DNA of 51,324 bases from positions 249,075 to 300,398 of the forward strand of contig NZ_BNAH01000003.1 of NCBI RefSeq assembly GCF_014653195.1, in the 5' to 3' direction. Origin of the DNA: Thalassotalea profundi. Its GTDB lineage: Bacteria; Pseudomonadota; Gammaproteobacteria; Enterobacterales; Alteromonadaceae. The notes below the pieces were generated by a model. It ran no database searches. It was given only the letters and a program-made list of their open reading frames with translations, and was not told the DNA's origin. Below, one piece after another: positions 17,279-25,820 of this stretch (position 1 is its first letter; each line of letters starts with the position of its first letter). Position numbers and translations under genes: made by a program.

Positions 17279-18037
17279 TTAAACCGGATTATCAATATCA
17301 ATAAACTTGGCTTCTAGAGGCATGTTTTCGTTAATGTAATCCGCTATTGCTTTAGCGCCATAACGCTCAGTTGCATGATGACCAGCAGCAAAAAAATGAA
17401 TATCCATTTCTTTTGCTACATGGGTGGTTTGTTCTGAAGCTTCACCAGTAATAAATGCGTCAATACCAAGTTCTGCAGCTTGCTCTATATAACCTTGACC
17501 ACCACCGGTGCACCAAGCAACGGTCTTAATAGGTTTATTTGAAGGTGGTGCGATGTGTAAGCATTCACGTGATAATTGCGTGGTGATATGCTGAGCAAAG
17601 GCTCCACCGCTACTGGCAGTTGAAAGTTGACCTACAATAGCCACACTTAATGGGTTGCCTTGTTCTAAAGGTCCAGTCACTTCTATCCCTAATAGTTTAG
17701 CTAATTGCGCATTATTTCCTAAAACAGGATGAATATCTAAAGGTAAATGGTAAGCAAATAAATTAATACCATTGTCAATTAACGCTTTAATTCTTTGATA
17801 TTTCATACCTCGAATCACATAGGATTCATTTTTCCAAAAATAACCGTGATGCACTACAATTGCATCAGCCTTTTCTTCAATCGCTTTTTCGATTAATGCT
17901 TGAGTAGCGGTAACGCCAGTGATCACTTTTTTTATTTCATTCTTACCCTCAACTTGTAAGCCATTAGGACAAAAATCTTTGATTTGTTCTGGCTTTAATA
18001 ATTGATTGAGCTGCTTTTCAAAATCGTTAGTTAACAT
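17279..18037 (-). CDS. Nif3-like dinuclear metal-centre protein (YbgI family)
   Basis: A 252-aa member of the Nif3/YbgI family, which forms toroidal hexamers with two metals per subunit. The ligand motifs are present: VVHHGYFWK, the central HLPLDIHPVLGNNAQLA, and GEASEQTTH plus FFAAGHHATERYG near the C-terminus. The biochemical role is not settled; family members have been described as GTP cyclohydrolase-like or metal-chaperone-like. It lies 10 bases downstream of the methyltransferase gene on the same strand, so the two are probably co-transcribed. Confidence 0.92.
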   Translation of the reverse strand: MLTNDFEKQLNQLLKPEQIKDFCPNGLQVEGKNEIKKVITGVTATQALIEKAIEEKADAIVVHHGYFWKNESYVIRGMKYQRIKALIDNGINLFAYHLPLDIHPVLGNNAQLAKLLGIEVTGPLEQGNPLSVAIVGQLSTASSGGAFAQHITTQLSRECLHIAPPSNKPIKTVAWCTGGGQGYIEQAAELGIDAFITGEASEQTTHVAKEMDIHFFAAGHHATERYGAKAIADYINENMPLEAKFIDIDNPV

Positions 18038-18047
18038 TTTACTTCCA

Positions 18048-18815
18048 TTAGTGTTTATTGGTTTTGCCCATACTATTTCTAGAGGATGAATTCATCGTGG
18101 ATACATTAATAGTTTCAAGTTTTGTTCTAAGTTTCCACTTGGGTTTTATAGGCGTTAATGGCAATACCCTTTTTTTAGCGACAATAACATAAACAGAGCC
18201 TAAATTAGGTAAGTAGCGGCTGGCAAACTTGCGCCAATTTCTAGCAATAATACCTTGGCTTATATTACCCGTTAATGTTGAGTGTAAAAACTTTTGATCA
18301 TCCAAAATTTCATACCCCATCAAATGAAGCCAGTCTTTAACGCGCATTGCAGAAAAAAAACGTTCATTCCATGGTGATTGTTCACGCCGATAAGGCATAA
18401 GCTTATTTAACGCGACTAAACTGAATGGATTAAACCCAGTAATCACTAAATAACCGTTAGGTATTAATACCCGATTAGCTTCACGAATAACATGATGTGG
18501 ATCCAATGAAAACTCTAGTGCGTGGCTAAGTAGACACACATCAACACTGTGCTCTAATAAAGGTAAATCATCAATATCTGCTGAAATGTCTGCCTTATGT
18601 TTAGGTTCAGCTAATGTTATTTGGTGTTTTATTGATGACAAACTGGTATCTATATTACCGCTTAAGGCACCTATTTTAAGTAAATGATAGCCAAAAAATT
18701 TTGACCACCAAGGGGCTAGCGCCTGATCTATATGATCAAGTACTAATTCCCCATTGGGTAGATCTTTCCACGAACTTGGATAATGAGGCTGTCTAAATGC
18801 TAATGCTGGTTTCAT
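18048..18815 (-). CDS. SAM-dependent methyltransferase (YafS-like)
   Basis: A class I SAM methyltransferase of about 255 aa. DLPLLEHSVDVCLLSHALEF and the IREANRVLIPNGYLVITGFNP stretch are the usual motif II/III and post-III signatures. The motif I region (LKIGALSGNIDTSLSSI) is degenerate, with fewer glycines than the common GxGxG, as in YafS-type proteins. Position supports YafS: it is divergent from gloB with mltD next, the same neighbourhood as yafS-gloB-mltD in E. coli. Start at ATG 18815; a TTG at 18818 immediately precedes it. Substrate unknown. Confidence 0.8.
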   Translation of the reverse strand: MKPALAFRQPHYPSSWKDLPNGELVLDHIDQALAPWWSKFFGYHLLKIGALSGNIDTSLSSIKHQITLAEPKHKADISADIDDLPLLEHSVDVCLLSHALEFSLDPHHVIREANRVLIPNGYLVITGFNPFSLVALNKLMPYRREQSPWNERFFSAMRVKDWLHLMGYEILDDQKFLHSTLTGNISQGIIARNWRKFASRYLPNLGSVYVIVAKKRVLPLTPIKPKWKLRTKLETINVSTMNSSSRNSMGKTNKH

Positions 18816-18831
18816 CAAAATAAAAAATTAG

Positions 18832-18854
18832 TATACTGTTATAGTGTCAGTATA
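18832..18854. promoter_or_regulatory. Inverted repeat in the yafS-gloB divergent region
   Basis: TATACTG (18832-18838) and CAGTATA (18848-18854) form perfect 7-base arms around nine bases. It occupies the centre of the 55-base divergent region, where it must overlap both promoters. It resembles a LexA box but the half-sites are one base too close. Confidence 0.4.
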
Positions 18855-18870
18855 TTGAGGATATAATGCA

Positions 18871-19677
18871 GTGCCAACTAATTCCAACAATCTAATAAAG
18901 ATTAACCCGATAAAAGCCTTTTCAGACAATTATATTTGGGCGCTTACTTCTCAAAAAAATAATCTGTTAGTATTAGTTGATCCTGGTGATGCTGCAGTTT
19001 GCATCGATTATATAAAAAAACATAATTTACAACTACATAGTATTTTAATTACGCATCACCATAATGACCATATAGGTGGCGTAGAAGAGTTGCGCACTTA
19101 TTGTCAACAACAGCAATGGCCTTTAACTGTTTATGGTCCCGCTTTAGAAGCTGAAAACTGTAGCGATATAAAATTAAGTGAAGGTCACAATGTCTTATTA
19201 GAAATGTTCGACTTAACTTTTTCTATAATTGATGTACCTGGACATACTAATGGGCATATTGCTTATTTTTGTGAGGATATATTATTTTGTGGTGATACAT
19301 TATTCTCTGGTGGTTGTGGCCGCCTTTTTGAAGGTACACCGCAACAAATGCTGCAGTCATTGGCTAAATTGAGTAATTTACCCGCGCAAACTCGCGTGTA
19401 TTGTACTCACGAATATACATTAGCTAATTTAACTTTTGCATTAACTGTTGAACCGGATAATGTTGATTTAATTGATTATTACAATCATGTTCGTACATTA
19501 CGAGAACAGAATAAAATTACGTTACCCAGCACCATCGCAACAGAATGTTTAATTAATCCATTTTTACGATCTGATAACCAAACTATTGTCACGAGTGCTC
19601 AAGAATATTCAGGAAAGCCAGTTAAGCCAGGCCTTGAATCGTTTACAGTAATACGCGAATGGAAAAATAATTTTTAA
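18871..19677 (+). CDS. gloB: Hydroxyacylglutathione hydrolase (glyoxalase II)
   Basis: Zinc metallo-beta-lactamase-fold thioesterase that hydrolyses S-lactoylglutathione, the last step of methylglyoxal detoxification. The metal motif THHHNDHIGG, the second His in GHTNGHIAYF, the bridging Asp in FCGDTLFSGGCGRLFEGT and the THEYTLANL His are all present. The start is GTG at 18871: the nearby ATG at 18866 is out of frame, and TTGAGG lies about ten bases upstream. 268 aa, a little longer than E. coli GloB at 251. Divergent from the yafS-like gene. Confidence 0.95.
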   Translation: MPTNSNNLIKINPIKAFSDNYIWALTSQKNNLLVLVDPGDAAVCIDYIKKHNLQLHSILITHHHNDHIGGVEELRTYCQQQQWPLTVYGPALEAENCSDIKLSEGHNVLLEMFDLTFSIIDVPGHTNGHIAYFCEDILFCGDTLFSGGCGRLFEGTPQQMLQSLAKLSNLPAQTRVYCTHEYTLANLTFALTVEPDNVDLIDYYNHVRTLREQNKITLPSTIATECLINPFLRSDNQTIVTSAQEYSGKPVKPGLESFTVIREWKNNF

Positions 19678-19754
19678 AGACAAGCTGCGACTACTGTTGA
19701 ATAGTCGTCATAAATAAGTAACACTGTTGGCCAAATTAAATTGAATATTATTAT

Positions 19755-21398
19755 ATGAAGTATTTATCTTTTTCTCTGATCACTATCCTTACTTTATCAG
19801 GATGCCAATTAACACAAGATAATGTAGCAGCAACTAATGCAACCAATACACACATTGGCCAAGAAGAAATTGCTTCTCCTATTGATATTAGCGAGGCATT
19901 AGATGCTACTGATGGCACTCTTGAAATAATTCACCCTGTTGATGATGTAGAGATAACGCTTGCTGAAAATGAAACTTATGTAACAGACGATCTTTGGCAA
20001 CGTATTAGAGATAAAATAACCTTTGATGTTCCTCAAAATAGACGAGTGATAGTACAACGTGACTGGTTTAATAAAAACCAAGCCTACTTAGATAGAGTAG
20101 CCAAACGCGCAGAGCCTTTTTTACACTTTATTGTAGAAGAACTAGAAGCTAATAATATTCCTATTGAAATGGCATTATTACCTATTGTGGAAAGCGCATT
20201 TGACCCATTTGCTTATTCACACGGCCGAGCTTCCGGTATGTGGCAATTTGTTCCTGGTACTGGTACTCGTTTTGGTATGAAACAAAACTGGTGGTATGAC
20301 GGACGTCGTGACGTAGTCGCCTCTACAAAAGGTGCTATTCGCTACTTAAAATACTTACATAAATACTTTGACGGCGATTGGTTATTAGCACTTGCTGCTT
20401 ATAATTCAGGAGAAGGTCGAGTCAAACGCGCTGTTAGAAAAAATGCTCAACGTAATATGCCCACCGATTTTTGGTCTTTAGATTTACCTAAAGAAACACG
20501 GGCTTACGTGCCGAAATTACTCGCTTTAGTAGATTTAGTAAAACGACCAGAAACATTCGGCGTTAAATTATACGAATTGCATAATACCAGCGTGATCAGC
20601 CAAGTTGATATTGGCTCTCAAATTGATTTAGCAAAAGCGGCAGAACTCGCACAATTATCATTAAAAGAATTACAACATTTAAATCCAGGTTATAACCGCT
20701 GGGCAACCGATCCTCAAGGCCCACACTATTTAGTTATTCCAAACACTAAAGTAGAACAATTTAAACTTGGATTAGAAAAATTAAGTGCGAAAGACCGTCT
20801 TTCATGGCAACGTTATCAAATTCGTCGAGGTGATAGCTTGGGCGCAATTGCAAAGAAGTTTAATACCGATATTGGTGTCATTAAGCAGGTCAATAATATT
20901 CGTGGCACTCAAATAAGGGAAGGAAAACACTTACTTATACCTGTTGCTTCTCAATCAGCAGATACTTATATTTTATCTCAAGCACAACGTTTGGCAGCAA
21001 AACAAAACAAAAACCAACAAGGAAAAACAAAGTCATACCATATTGTTAAATCTGGCGATACGTTATGGGATATTAGCCGAACTTATAATGTTGATTATCG
21101 AAGCCTAGCAAAATGGAATGCTATGGCGCCACGTGACACACTTAAACTCGGCCAAAAACTCGTGGTTTGGCAGAAAGGTAAAGTGGAAAAAAGTAGTATT
21201 ACTACACAGTTAAATGAAAACCCTGTTATGCGTAATATTACTTATCGAGTCCGCAAAGGTGATTCATTTGCTCGTATTGCTGACAAATTTAATGTCAGTA
21301 TTAAAGACATAGAACGTTGGAATAAGCTCAATAGAAATAAGTATTTACAGCCAGGACAACGACTTAAACTGTCTATTGATGTAACAAATAATATATAA
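19755..21398 (+). CDS. mltD: Membrane-bound lytic murein transglycosylase D
   Basis: Outer-membrane lipoprotein that cleaves peptidoglycan glycan strands. The signal peptide ends in the lipobox LSGC (Cys17). The SLT domain has catalytic Glu146 in LLPIVESAFDP, then GRASGMWQFVPGTG and LALAAYNSGEGRV. Three LysM peptidoglycan-binding repeats follow: from about residue 355 (YQIRRGDSLGAIA), 429 (YHIVKSGDTLWDIS) and 495 (YRVRKGDSFARIA). Downstream of gloB by 77 bases, as in E. coli. A strong terminator follows. 547 aa is longer than E. coli MltD (452 aa, two LysM), owing to the extra repeat. Confidence 0.95.
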   Translation: MKYLSFSLITILTLSGCQLTQDNVAATNATNTHIGQEEIASPIDISEALDATDGTLEIIHPVDDVEITLAENETYVTDDLWQRIRDKITFDVPQNRRVIVQRDWFNKNQAYLDRVAKRAEPFLHFIVEELEANNIPIEMALLPIVESAFDPFAYSHGRASGMWQFVPGTGTRFGMKQNWWYDGRRDVVASTKGAIRYLKYLHKYFDGDWLLALAAYNSGEGRVKRAVRKNAQRNMPTDFWSLDLPKETRAYVPKLLALVDLVKRPETFGVKLYELHNTSVISQVDIGSQIDLAKAAELAQLSLKELQHLNPGYNRWATDPQGPHYLVIPNTKVEQFKLGLEKLSAKDRLSWQRYQIRRGDSLGAIAKKFNTDIGVIKQVNNIRGTQIREGKHLLIPVASQSADTYILSQAQRLAAKQNKNQQGKTKSYHIVKSGDTLWDISRTYNVDYRSLAKWNAMAPRDTLKLGQKLVVWQKGKVEKSSITTQLNENPVMRNITYRVRKGDSFARIADKFNVSIKDIERWNKLNRNKYLQPGQRLKLSIDVTNNI

Positions 21399-21416
21399 AA
21401 CATCAATTATCTAATC

Positions 21417-21452
21417 CATTAAAAAAGGTGCCAATTGGCACCTTTTTTAATG
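21417..21452. terminator. Bidirectional terminator after mltD
   Basis: A perfect 36-base palindrome: CATT, six A, GGTGCC, AATT, GGCACC, six T, AATG. GC-rich stem plus A-run and T-run on the two sides fit termination from both strands, for mltD and for the convergent gene ending at 21475. Confidence 0.95.
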
Positions 21453-21474
21453 TCGATTTATAAACAGATACCAA

Positions 21475-22725
21475 TTAAATTTCAGCTATAGCCAACGTTA
21501 GCATTTGTTTTATCTGTAATGTTATTTTTTCTGATACCTCGGGAGCAAAAGCCTTAATACGCGGTGTATGAATATGGCCTACTGGCAACAGCGGGTTATA
21601 GCTATCACGTAATAAAATACTACGATACGATACTTCATTAGATAAGTAACCTCCCCCAGAGCCTGTTACTGAAGTTTCTGACTTAAGCTCATCTAGACTT
21701 TGAGCCAAATTAACATTACCACTTAACGTGCTGACTTTCCGGTTATCATTTACTTTGAATGGACCTTGTGCCTTCTTCATAGCGTTAACAGGTAAGCTAA
21801 ATTCTACAAACTCCGCACCTTCAATAGGTAAACCTTTGTATAATGGTATAAGTGGATTTGAAGCGGTTGCCCCTGTATAAATATTTAAATTATCGGGTGC
21901 ATTTGCACTTCGGCGTCGAGCGGGATAACGCTCTAAATCGAAATTTTCTCGTCCCATGCTAATGGTGACAATCATATCGACTTTTTTCATATAAGGTTGT
22001 AATAATGTTTCAACAATGCCTTGATCAAAATCAGCAAACCTAACAGGAAAAATGACACTTTCAACTTCAGCGGTTACTCCATCTAGGCTAATCGTTAAAT
22101 CATCAAAAGCCAGTGCGGTAATACCTGAAGGGTTACTTTGATCAATATTTTTATCTAAAAAGAATGGATCAAAGCCGGTAATTAAAATTTTCTTAGCGGC
22201 ACCTTTATCGAATTTTATATCTTGTTGTCCTCGCGACATTAATTCAAACTTCCATACCAAGCTTTGTTGCTGCATAGGTAATAAATCACCAAATAATTGT
22301 GATTTACGCAAAGCTGATAACATTTGTAAACGAGTCCAATAGAGTGAGCGATCATCCATTTGTGCTTGTTGAGAAAAATCTACGACGGCATCTTGCCATA
22401 AGCCATGACCGTGACGAATTATTAACTGTGTTAACGCAGTATAATTTCGAGCAGAAGTTATTTGTTGTTTAAATTGCTGATAACGATTGTTTAATTTATC
22501 AAACACTTCAGGCATTGCTTTTTGAGCCTTGCTTATTCGTAATTCTTCTACTGTAATTTGAGTTAGGTCTCTGGCATTAGAAAAAGGAGAAATCAGTAAT
22601 AAACATAGCAATAATAATATTTGAATTAATAATACTTCTTTATAAAATTGATTTGTTTTTTTTGCTAAAATTGTACTTAAAAGTCCAAAGTTAACTTTTT
22701 GAGTTAATTGTAAAGTGATCGGCAT
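21475..22725 (-). CDS. Exported pyroglutamyl-peptidase-like protein, catalytic Cys replaced by Ser
   Basis: A 416-aa protein with an N-terminal hydrophobic segment (IQILLLLCLLLISPFSNA) beginning about 30 residues in, hence exported or anchored. The C-terminal ~220 residues resemble the C15 pyrrolidone-carboxylate peptidase family: ILITGFDPF then NPSG (family GFEPFGG, NPS), GRENFDLERYPARRRSANAPDN with the Glu265 position retained, and GHIHTP with His386. At the catalytic-cysteine position (family VCN or LCN) the sequence is YLSNEV, with Ser362 encoded by TCT. The protein is therefore either inactive, a serine variant, or repurposed. The first ~180 residues are helical and unrecognised. Divergent from asnB. 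Confidence 0.7.
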   Translation of the reverse strand: MPITLQLTQKVNFGLLSTILAKKTNQFYKEVLLIQILLLLCLLLISPFSNARDLTQITVEELRISKAQKAMPEVFDKLNNRYQQFKQQITSARNYTALTQLIIRHGHGLWQDAVVDFSQQAQMDDRSLYWTRLQMLSALRKSQLFGDLLPMQQQSLVWKFELMSRGQQDIKFDKGAAKKILITGFDPFFLDKNIDQSNPSGITALAFDDLTISLDGVTAEVESVIFPVRFADFDQGIVETLLQPYMKKVDMIVTISMGRENFDLERYPARRRSANAPDNLNIYTGATASNPLIPLYKGLPIEGAEFVEFSLPVNAMKKAQGPFKVNDNRKVSTLSGNVNLAQSLDELKSETSVTGSGGGYLSNEVSYRSILLRDSYNPLLPVGHIHTPRIKAFAPEVSEKITLQIKQMLTLAIAEI

Positions 22726-22800
22726 AAAATAATGAATCAGTTAAATGGTGGTATGATTAACTTATTAGATTGTAATGTTTAACACAAGAGCTACCCCCTA

Positions 22801-22976
22801 TTTTGCCTTGCAAGAGCAAAAGTTAACCATTTAAGAATCAACAAATCGTCCCCATTAGTCTTGATAGGTTAGCTTATAGCTAATTTAACTAATGAAAGTC
22901 GAAATAGTTGTTGATTTTTCTCAAAATAATGGCACATTAACAAATGTAAGCATTCGAAACTTATAATCATGCTTAC
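22801..22976 (+). ncRNA. Candidate structured 5' leader of asnB
   Basis: The 380-base region before asnB holds an ordered set of stems: TTTTGC/GCAAAA (22801-22806 with 22816-22821); three nested stems AATCAACAA/TTGTTGATT (22836-22844 with 22908-22916), CATTAGT/ACTAATG (22853-22859 with 22888-22894) and AGGTTAGC/GCTAATTT (22866-22873 with 22879-22886, two G-U pairs); then GTAAGCAT/ATGCTTAC (22946-22953 with 22969-22976). Perfect nested arms of 9 and 7 bases are more than I expect by chance in a short spacer. No known riboswitch was recognised. Transcription of this region is assumed, not shown. Confidence 0.35.
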
Positions 22977-22987
22977 CTGTAGTTTTA

Positions 22988-23098
22988 GTGAAAGTCATCA
23001 AACCCTCTCGCCGAAATAACAAATGCGATATTTGTAAAAATACAAACTGTAACCCTGTTGGTGATCCTGATTCACTAACCAATAACAAAATGGAGTAG
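22988..23098 (+). CDS. Candidate Asn-rich leader peptide before asnB
   Basis: A 36-codon frame starting GTG and ending TAG seven bases before the asnB ATG. Seven of 36 residues are Asn, most within NNKCDICKNTNCN and TNN, and three cysteines are spaced CX2CX4C. The asnB ribosome-binding site (TGGAG) lies in the last codons, so translation of this frame would affect asnB initiation. An Asn-rich leader before asparagine synthase invites comparison with amino-acid attenuators. Against: no clear ribosome-binding site precedes the GTG, and AT-rich DNA favours Asn codons. A minus-strand frame (22921-23169) over the same region lacks support. Confidence 0.35.
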   Translation: MKVIKPSRRNNKCDICKNTNCNPVGDPDSLTNNKME

Positions 23099-23105
23099 CG
23101 CTTCA

Positions 23106-24770
23106 ATGTGTTCGATTTTTGGAATTTTAGATATAAAAACAGGTGCTGAAGCTTTACGCCCAAAAGCACTAGAATGTTCTCGCTTATTACGTCACCGTGG
23201 TCCTGATTGGTCAGGTATATACAACAATGAACATGCTATTTTAGTGCATGAACGTTTATCTATTGTTGATACTGAACATGGCGCCCAACCTCTTTATAAT
23301 AAAGCTAAAACACATGTACTTGCTGTGAATGGTGAGATATACAACCATAAAACATTGGCTAGTAACCTAAATGTAGATTATGAATTTCAAACGGGTTCTG
23401 ATTGCGAAGTAATTTTACCTTTGTATGAAGAGTACGGAGTCGATTTTGTTGATAAATTACAAGGCATGTTTGCTTTTTGTTTATACAATGAAACTGACAA
23501 TAGTTATTTAATTGCTCGTGACCATATCGGTATTATTCCCTTATACACCGGGTATGACGATGAAGGTAACTTCTACGTAGCCTCAGAAATGAAAGCTTTA
23601 ATGCCGGTATGTAAAACAGTTACAGAATTCCCTCCCGGGCATATTCTTGATAGCCGCGTAGGTGAACTTAAAAAATACTACCAACGTAACTGGCAAAAGT
23701 TTTCAGCAATTAAAGATAACCACACTAATAAAACTAAATTACGCGAAGCCCTAGAAGACTCGGTAAAAAGCCATTTAATGACTGATGTACCTTATGGCGT
23801 TTTACTTTCAGGTGGTCTAGATTCTTCGTTAATATCAGCTATTACACAAAAGTTTGCTTCACGTCGTATAGAAGATAACGACTTAGCTGAAGCTTGGTGG
23901 CCTAAAGTTCACTCTTTCGCTTGTGGTTTGGCTGGCTCTCCTGACTTAGTTGCAGCACAAACAGTGGCGGATAGTATTGGCACAATACATCACAGTGTTA
24001 TTTTTACCGAGCAAGAAGGTATCGATGCCCTTAAAGAGGTTATTTATCATTTAGAAACCTATGATGTAACCACTATTCGTGCATCAACACCTATGTATTT
24101 AATGGCCCGTAAAATTAAAGCGATGGGCATTAAAATGGTACTTTCTGGTGAAGGTGCTGATGAAATATTTGGTGGTTATTTATATTTTCATAAAGCCCCT
24201 AATGCACAAGAATTTCATGAAGAATTGTTACGTAAATTAGACCGTTTGCATAAGTTTGACTGTTTACGAGCCAACAAGTCTATGTCTGCATGGGGTATCG
24301 AAGCCCGAGTTCCCTTTTTAGATAAAAACTTCATGGATGTGGCAATGCGCATCAATCCACAAGATAAAATGTGTGGCAATGGTAAAATGGAGAAAGCTAT
24401 TTTACGTGAATCATTCGAAGGCTATTTACCTAAAGACATTTTATGGCGTCAAAAAGAACAGTTTTCAGACGGTGTAGGTTACTCTTGGATTGATGGCTTA
24501 AAAGCGTATGTGGAAAGCCAAGTTACGGATCAACAACTTGAAAATGCCGCATTTAAATTTCCAGTGAATACTCCTGATAGTAAAGAAGGATACTTTTATC
24601 GTTGTATATTTGAAGAAAAGTATCCATTAGCGACAGCCGCTGATTGTGTCATTGGTGGAAAATCGGTTGCATGTAGTACTCAAGAAGCATTAGCTTGGGA
24701 CGAAAGTTTTACCAACATGGCAGATCCTTCTGGTCGTGCAGTGCAAAATGTGCATAACGATAGCTATTAA
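23106..24770 (+). CDS. asnB: Asparagine synthase B, glutamine-hydrolysing
   Basis: Makes asparagine from aspartate, ATP and glutamine. The N-terminal nucleophile Cys2 (MCSIFG) marks the glutaminase domain, with RLSIVD, NGEIYNH and GSDCEV following. The synthetase domain has the PP-loop SGGLDSS (residues 235-241), LSGEGADEIFGGY and RVPFLDK. 554 aa is the same length as E. coli AsnB. TGGAG lies ten bases before the ATG. It has its own terminator and is preceded by an unusual leader that may sense asparagine supply. Confidence 0.97.
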   Translation: MCSIFGILDIKTGAEALRPKALECSRLLRHRGPDWSGIYNNEHAILVHERLSIVDTEHGAQPLYNKAKTHVLAVNGEIYNHKTLASNLNVDYEFQTGSDCEVILPLYEEYGVDFVDKLQGMFAFCLYNETDNSYLIARDHIGIIPLYTGYDDEGNFYVASEMKALMPVCKTVTEFPPGHILDSRVGELKKYYQRNWQKFSAIKDNHTNKTKLREALEDSVKSHLMTDVPYGVLLSGGLDSSLISAITQKFASRRIEDNDLAEAWWPKVHSFACGLAGSPDLVAAQTVADSIGTIHHSVIFTEQEGIDALKEVIYHLETYDVTTIRASTPMYLMARKIKAMGIKMVLSGEGADEIFGGYLYFHKAPNAQEFHEELLRKLDRLHKFDCLRANKSMSAWGIEARVPFLDKNFMDVAMRINPQDKMCGNGKMEKAILRESFEGYLPKDILWRQKEQFSDGVGYSWIDGLKAYVESQVTDQQLENAAFKFPVNTPDSKEGYFYRCIFEEKYPLATAADCVIGGKSVACSTQEALAWDESFTNMADPSGRAVQNVHNDSY

Positions 24771-24823
24771 TAACTCAATGTAAATAACATTTTCTTCAAG
24801 TTTCACGATAGAAAATATTGAAG

Positions 24824-24856
24824 CCGAGAATAGAAATCTATTCTCGGTTTTTTATT
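24824..24856 (+). terminator. Terminator after asnB
   Basis: CCGAGAATAG (24824-24833), loop AAAT, CTATTCTCGG (24838-24847), then six T. A textbook rho-independent terminator 54 bases past the asnB stop. Confidence 0.95.
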
Positions 24857-24948
24857 TTAAATTATTTATAATTTTTAGTTAAAACCAAAGCAAAATTGAT
24901 TTAAAGTTAACGATGCTATTTATTTGTATCGTTGTATAGGAAAGTATT

Positions 24949-25746
24949 TTGACTAATAGAATTGAACCCGAAATTTCAAGTTTCACAGCAGATGTAGATC
25001 AAGCACCATCGCAACCTAATCATCCTCATACGCGAAAGATTAACTCCCCTACTTCGACTCCAGTTAATACGGGCGTTGCTATAAAGAACAGTTCATCATT
25101 AGCGAATAAGTTTGCATTAGCATTAGTATATATTGCTTTAGCTGGCGCAAGTTATTGGTTTTACCTAGAGAATATTAAACTAAAAGATCTACAAGCTGAC
25201 GCTGAGCAACGTATAGTTCAACTAGAACAGCAATTATCTGCAACTGGTGAAGAAATTGGTGAATCAACCGTCGCACTCAAAATAAAACTAGAAGCATTAA
25301 CTGAAAAGTCTAATGAACTTTGGCTAGAAATGGATAAACTTTGGGCAAGTGCTTGGCGTAGAAATCAAAGCGAAATAAAAGAACTTCGTTCACAATCAAT
25401 CGCTTTAAATAAAAATGTCGATAGCAATAGCCAAAATTTGAAAAATAATGCTAGCATTGTCAGTGAAATTAAGGAAAAACAAACAGCCACTGACTTTAGT
25501 CTCAATGCGATTTCTGAACAAATAGCTTCATCATCGAAACTTAAAGATGAAGTTGCCGCACTTTCTAAACAAGTTAATACGCTTAGCCAAACAGCAAATA
25601 CTCGCGAAAAACAACAAATGGAAGTAGCAACATCGGTTAATCAGGTTGATACTTCGTTACAAATTTTACTCGAACGCATTGAGCAACTCGAAGCACAATT
25701 AAAATTACAAGCGAATAAGCCATTAGCACCTAGCCAAATTAACTAA
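24949..25746 (+). CDS. Membrane-anchored coiled-coil protein
   Basis: A 265-aa protein: a polar, Pro/Ser/Thr-rich cytoplasmic N-terminus of about 50 residues, one membrane helix (FALALVYIALAGASYWFYL, near residues 55-75) and a long coiled coil to the C-terminus (ADAEQRIVQLEQQLSATGEE ... LQILLERIEQLEAQLKLQ). I do not recognise a family; the layout resembles bacterial scaffold or division-associated anchors, which is only an analogy. The start is TTG at 24949, supported by AGGA eight bases upstream; no ATG is available nearby in frame. The SpoIIAA-like gene follows after 74 bases on the same strand. Confidence 0.6.
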   Translation: MTNRIEPEISSFTADVDQAPSQPNHPHTRKINSPTSTPVNTGVAIKNSSSLANKFALALVYIALAGASYWFYLENIKLKDLQADAEQRIVQLEQQLSATGEEIGESTVALKIKLEALTEKSNELWLEMDKLWASAWRRNQSEIKELRSQSIALNKNVDSNSQNLKNNASIVSEIKEKQTATDFSLNAISEQIASSSKLKDEVAALSKQVNTLSQTANTREKQQMEVATSVNQVDTSLQILLERIEQLEAQLKLQANKPLAPSQIN

Positions 25747-25820
25747 TAGTTAGCATGTGAATGCTAGTATTGTTACATTTAAGCTAGTGGAGAAATTTAG
25801 GGACTAACTAAGGAGCAAAT

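Noticed and set aside
22921..23169. 82-aa minus-strand frame upstream of and overlapping the asnB start
   Set aside because: Overlaps the asnB N-terminus and leader, no ribosome-binding site, no recognisable protein features; the structured leader explains the region better.
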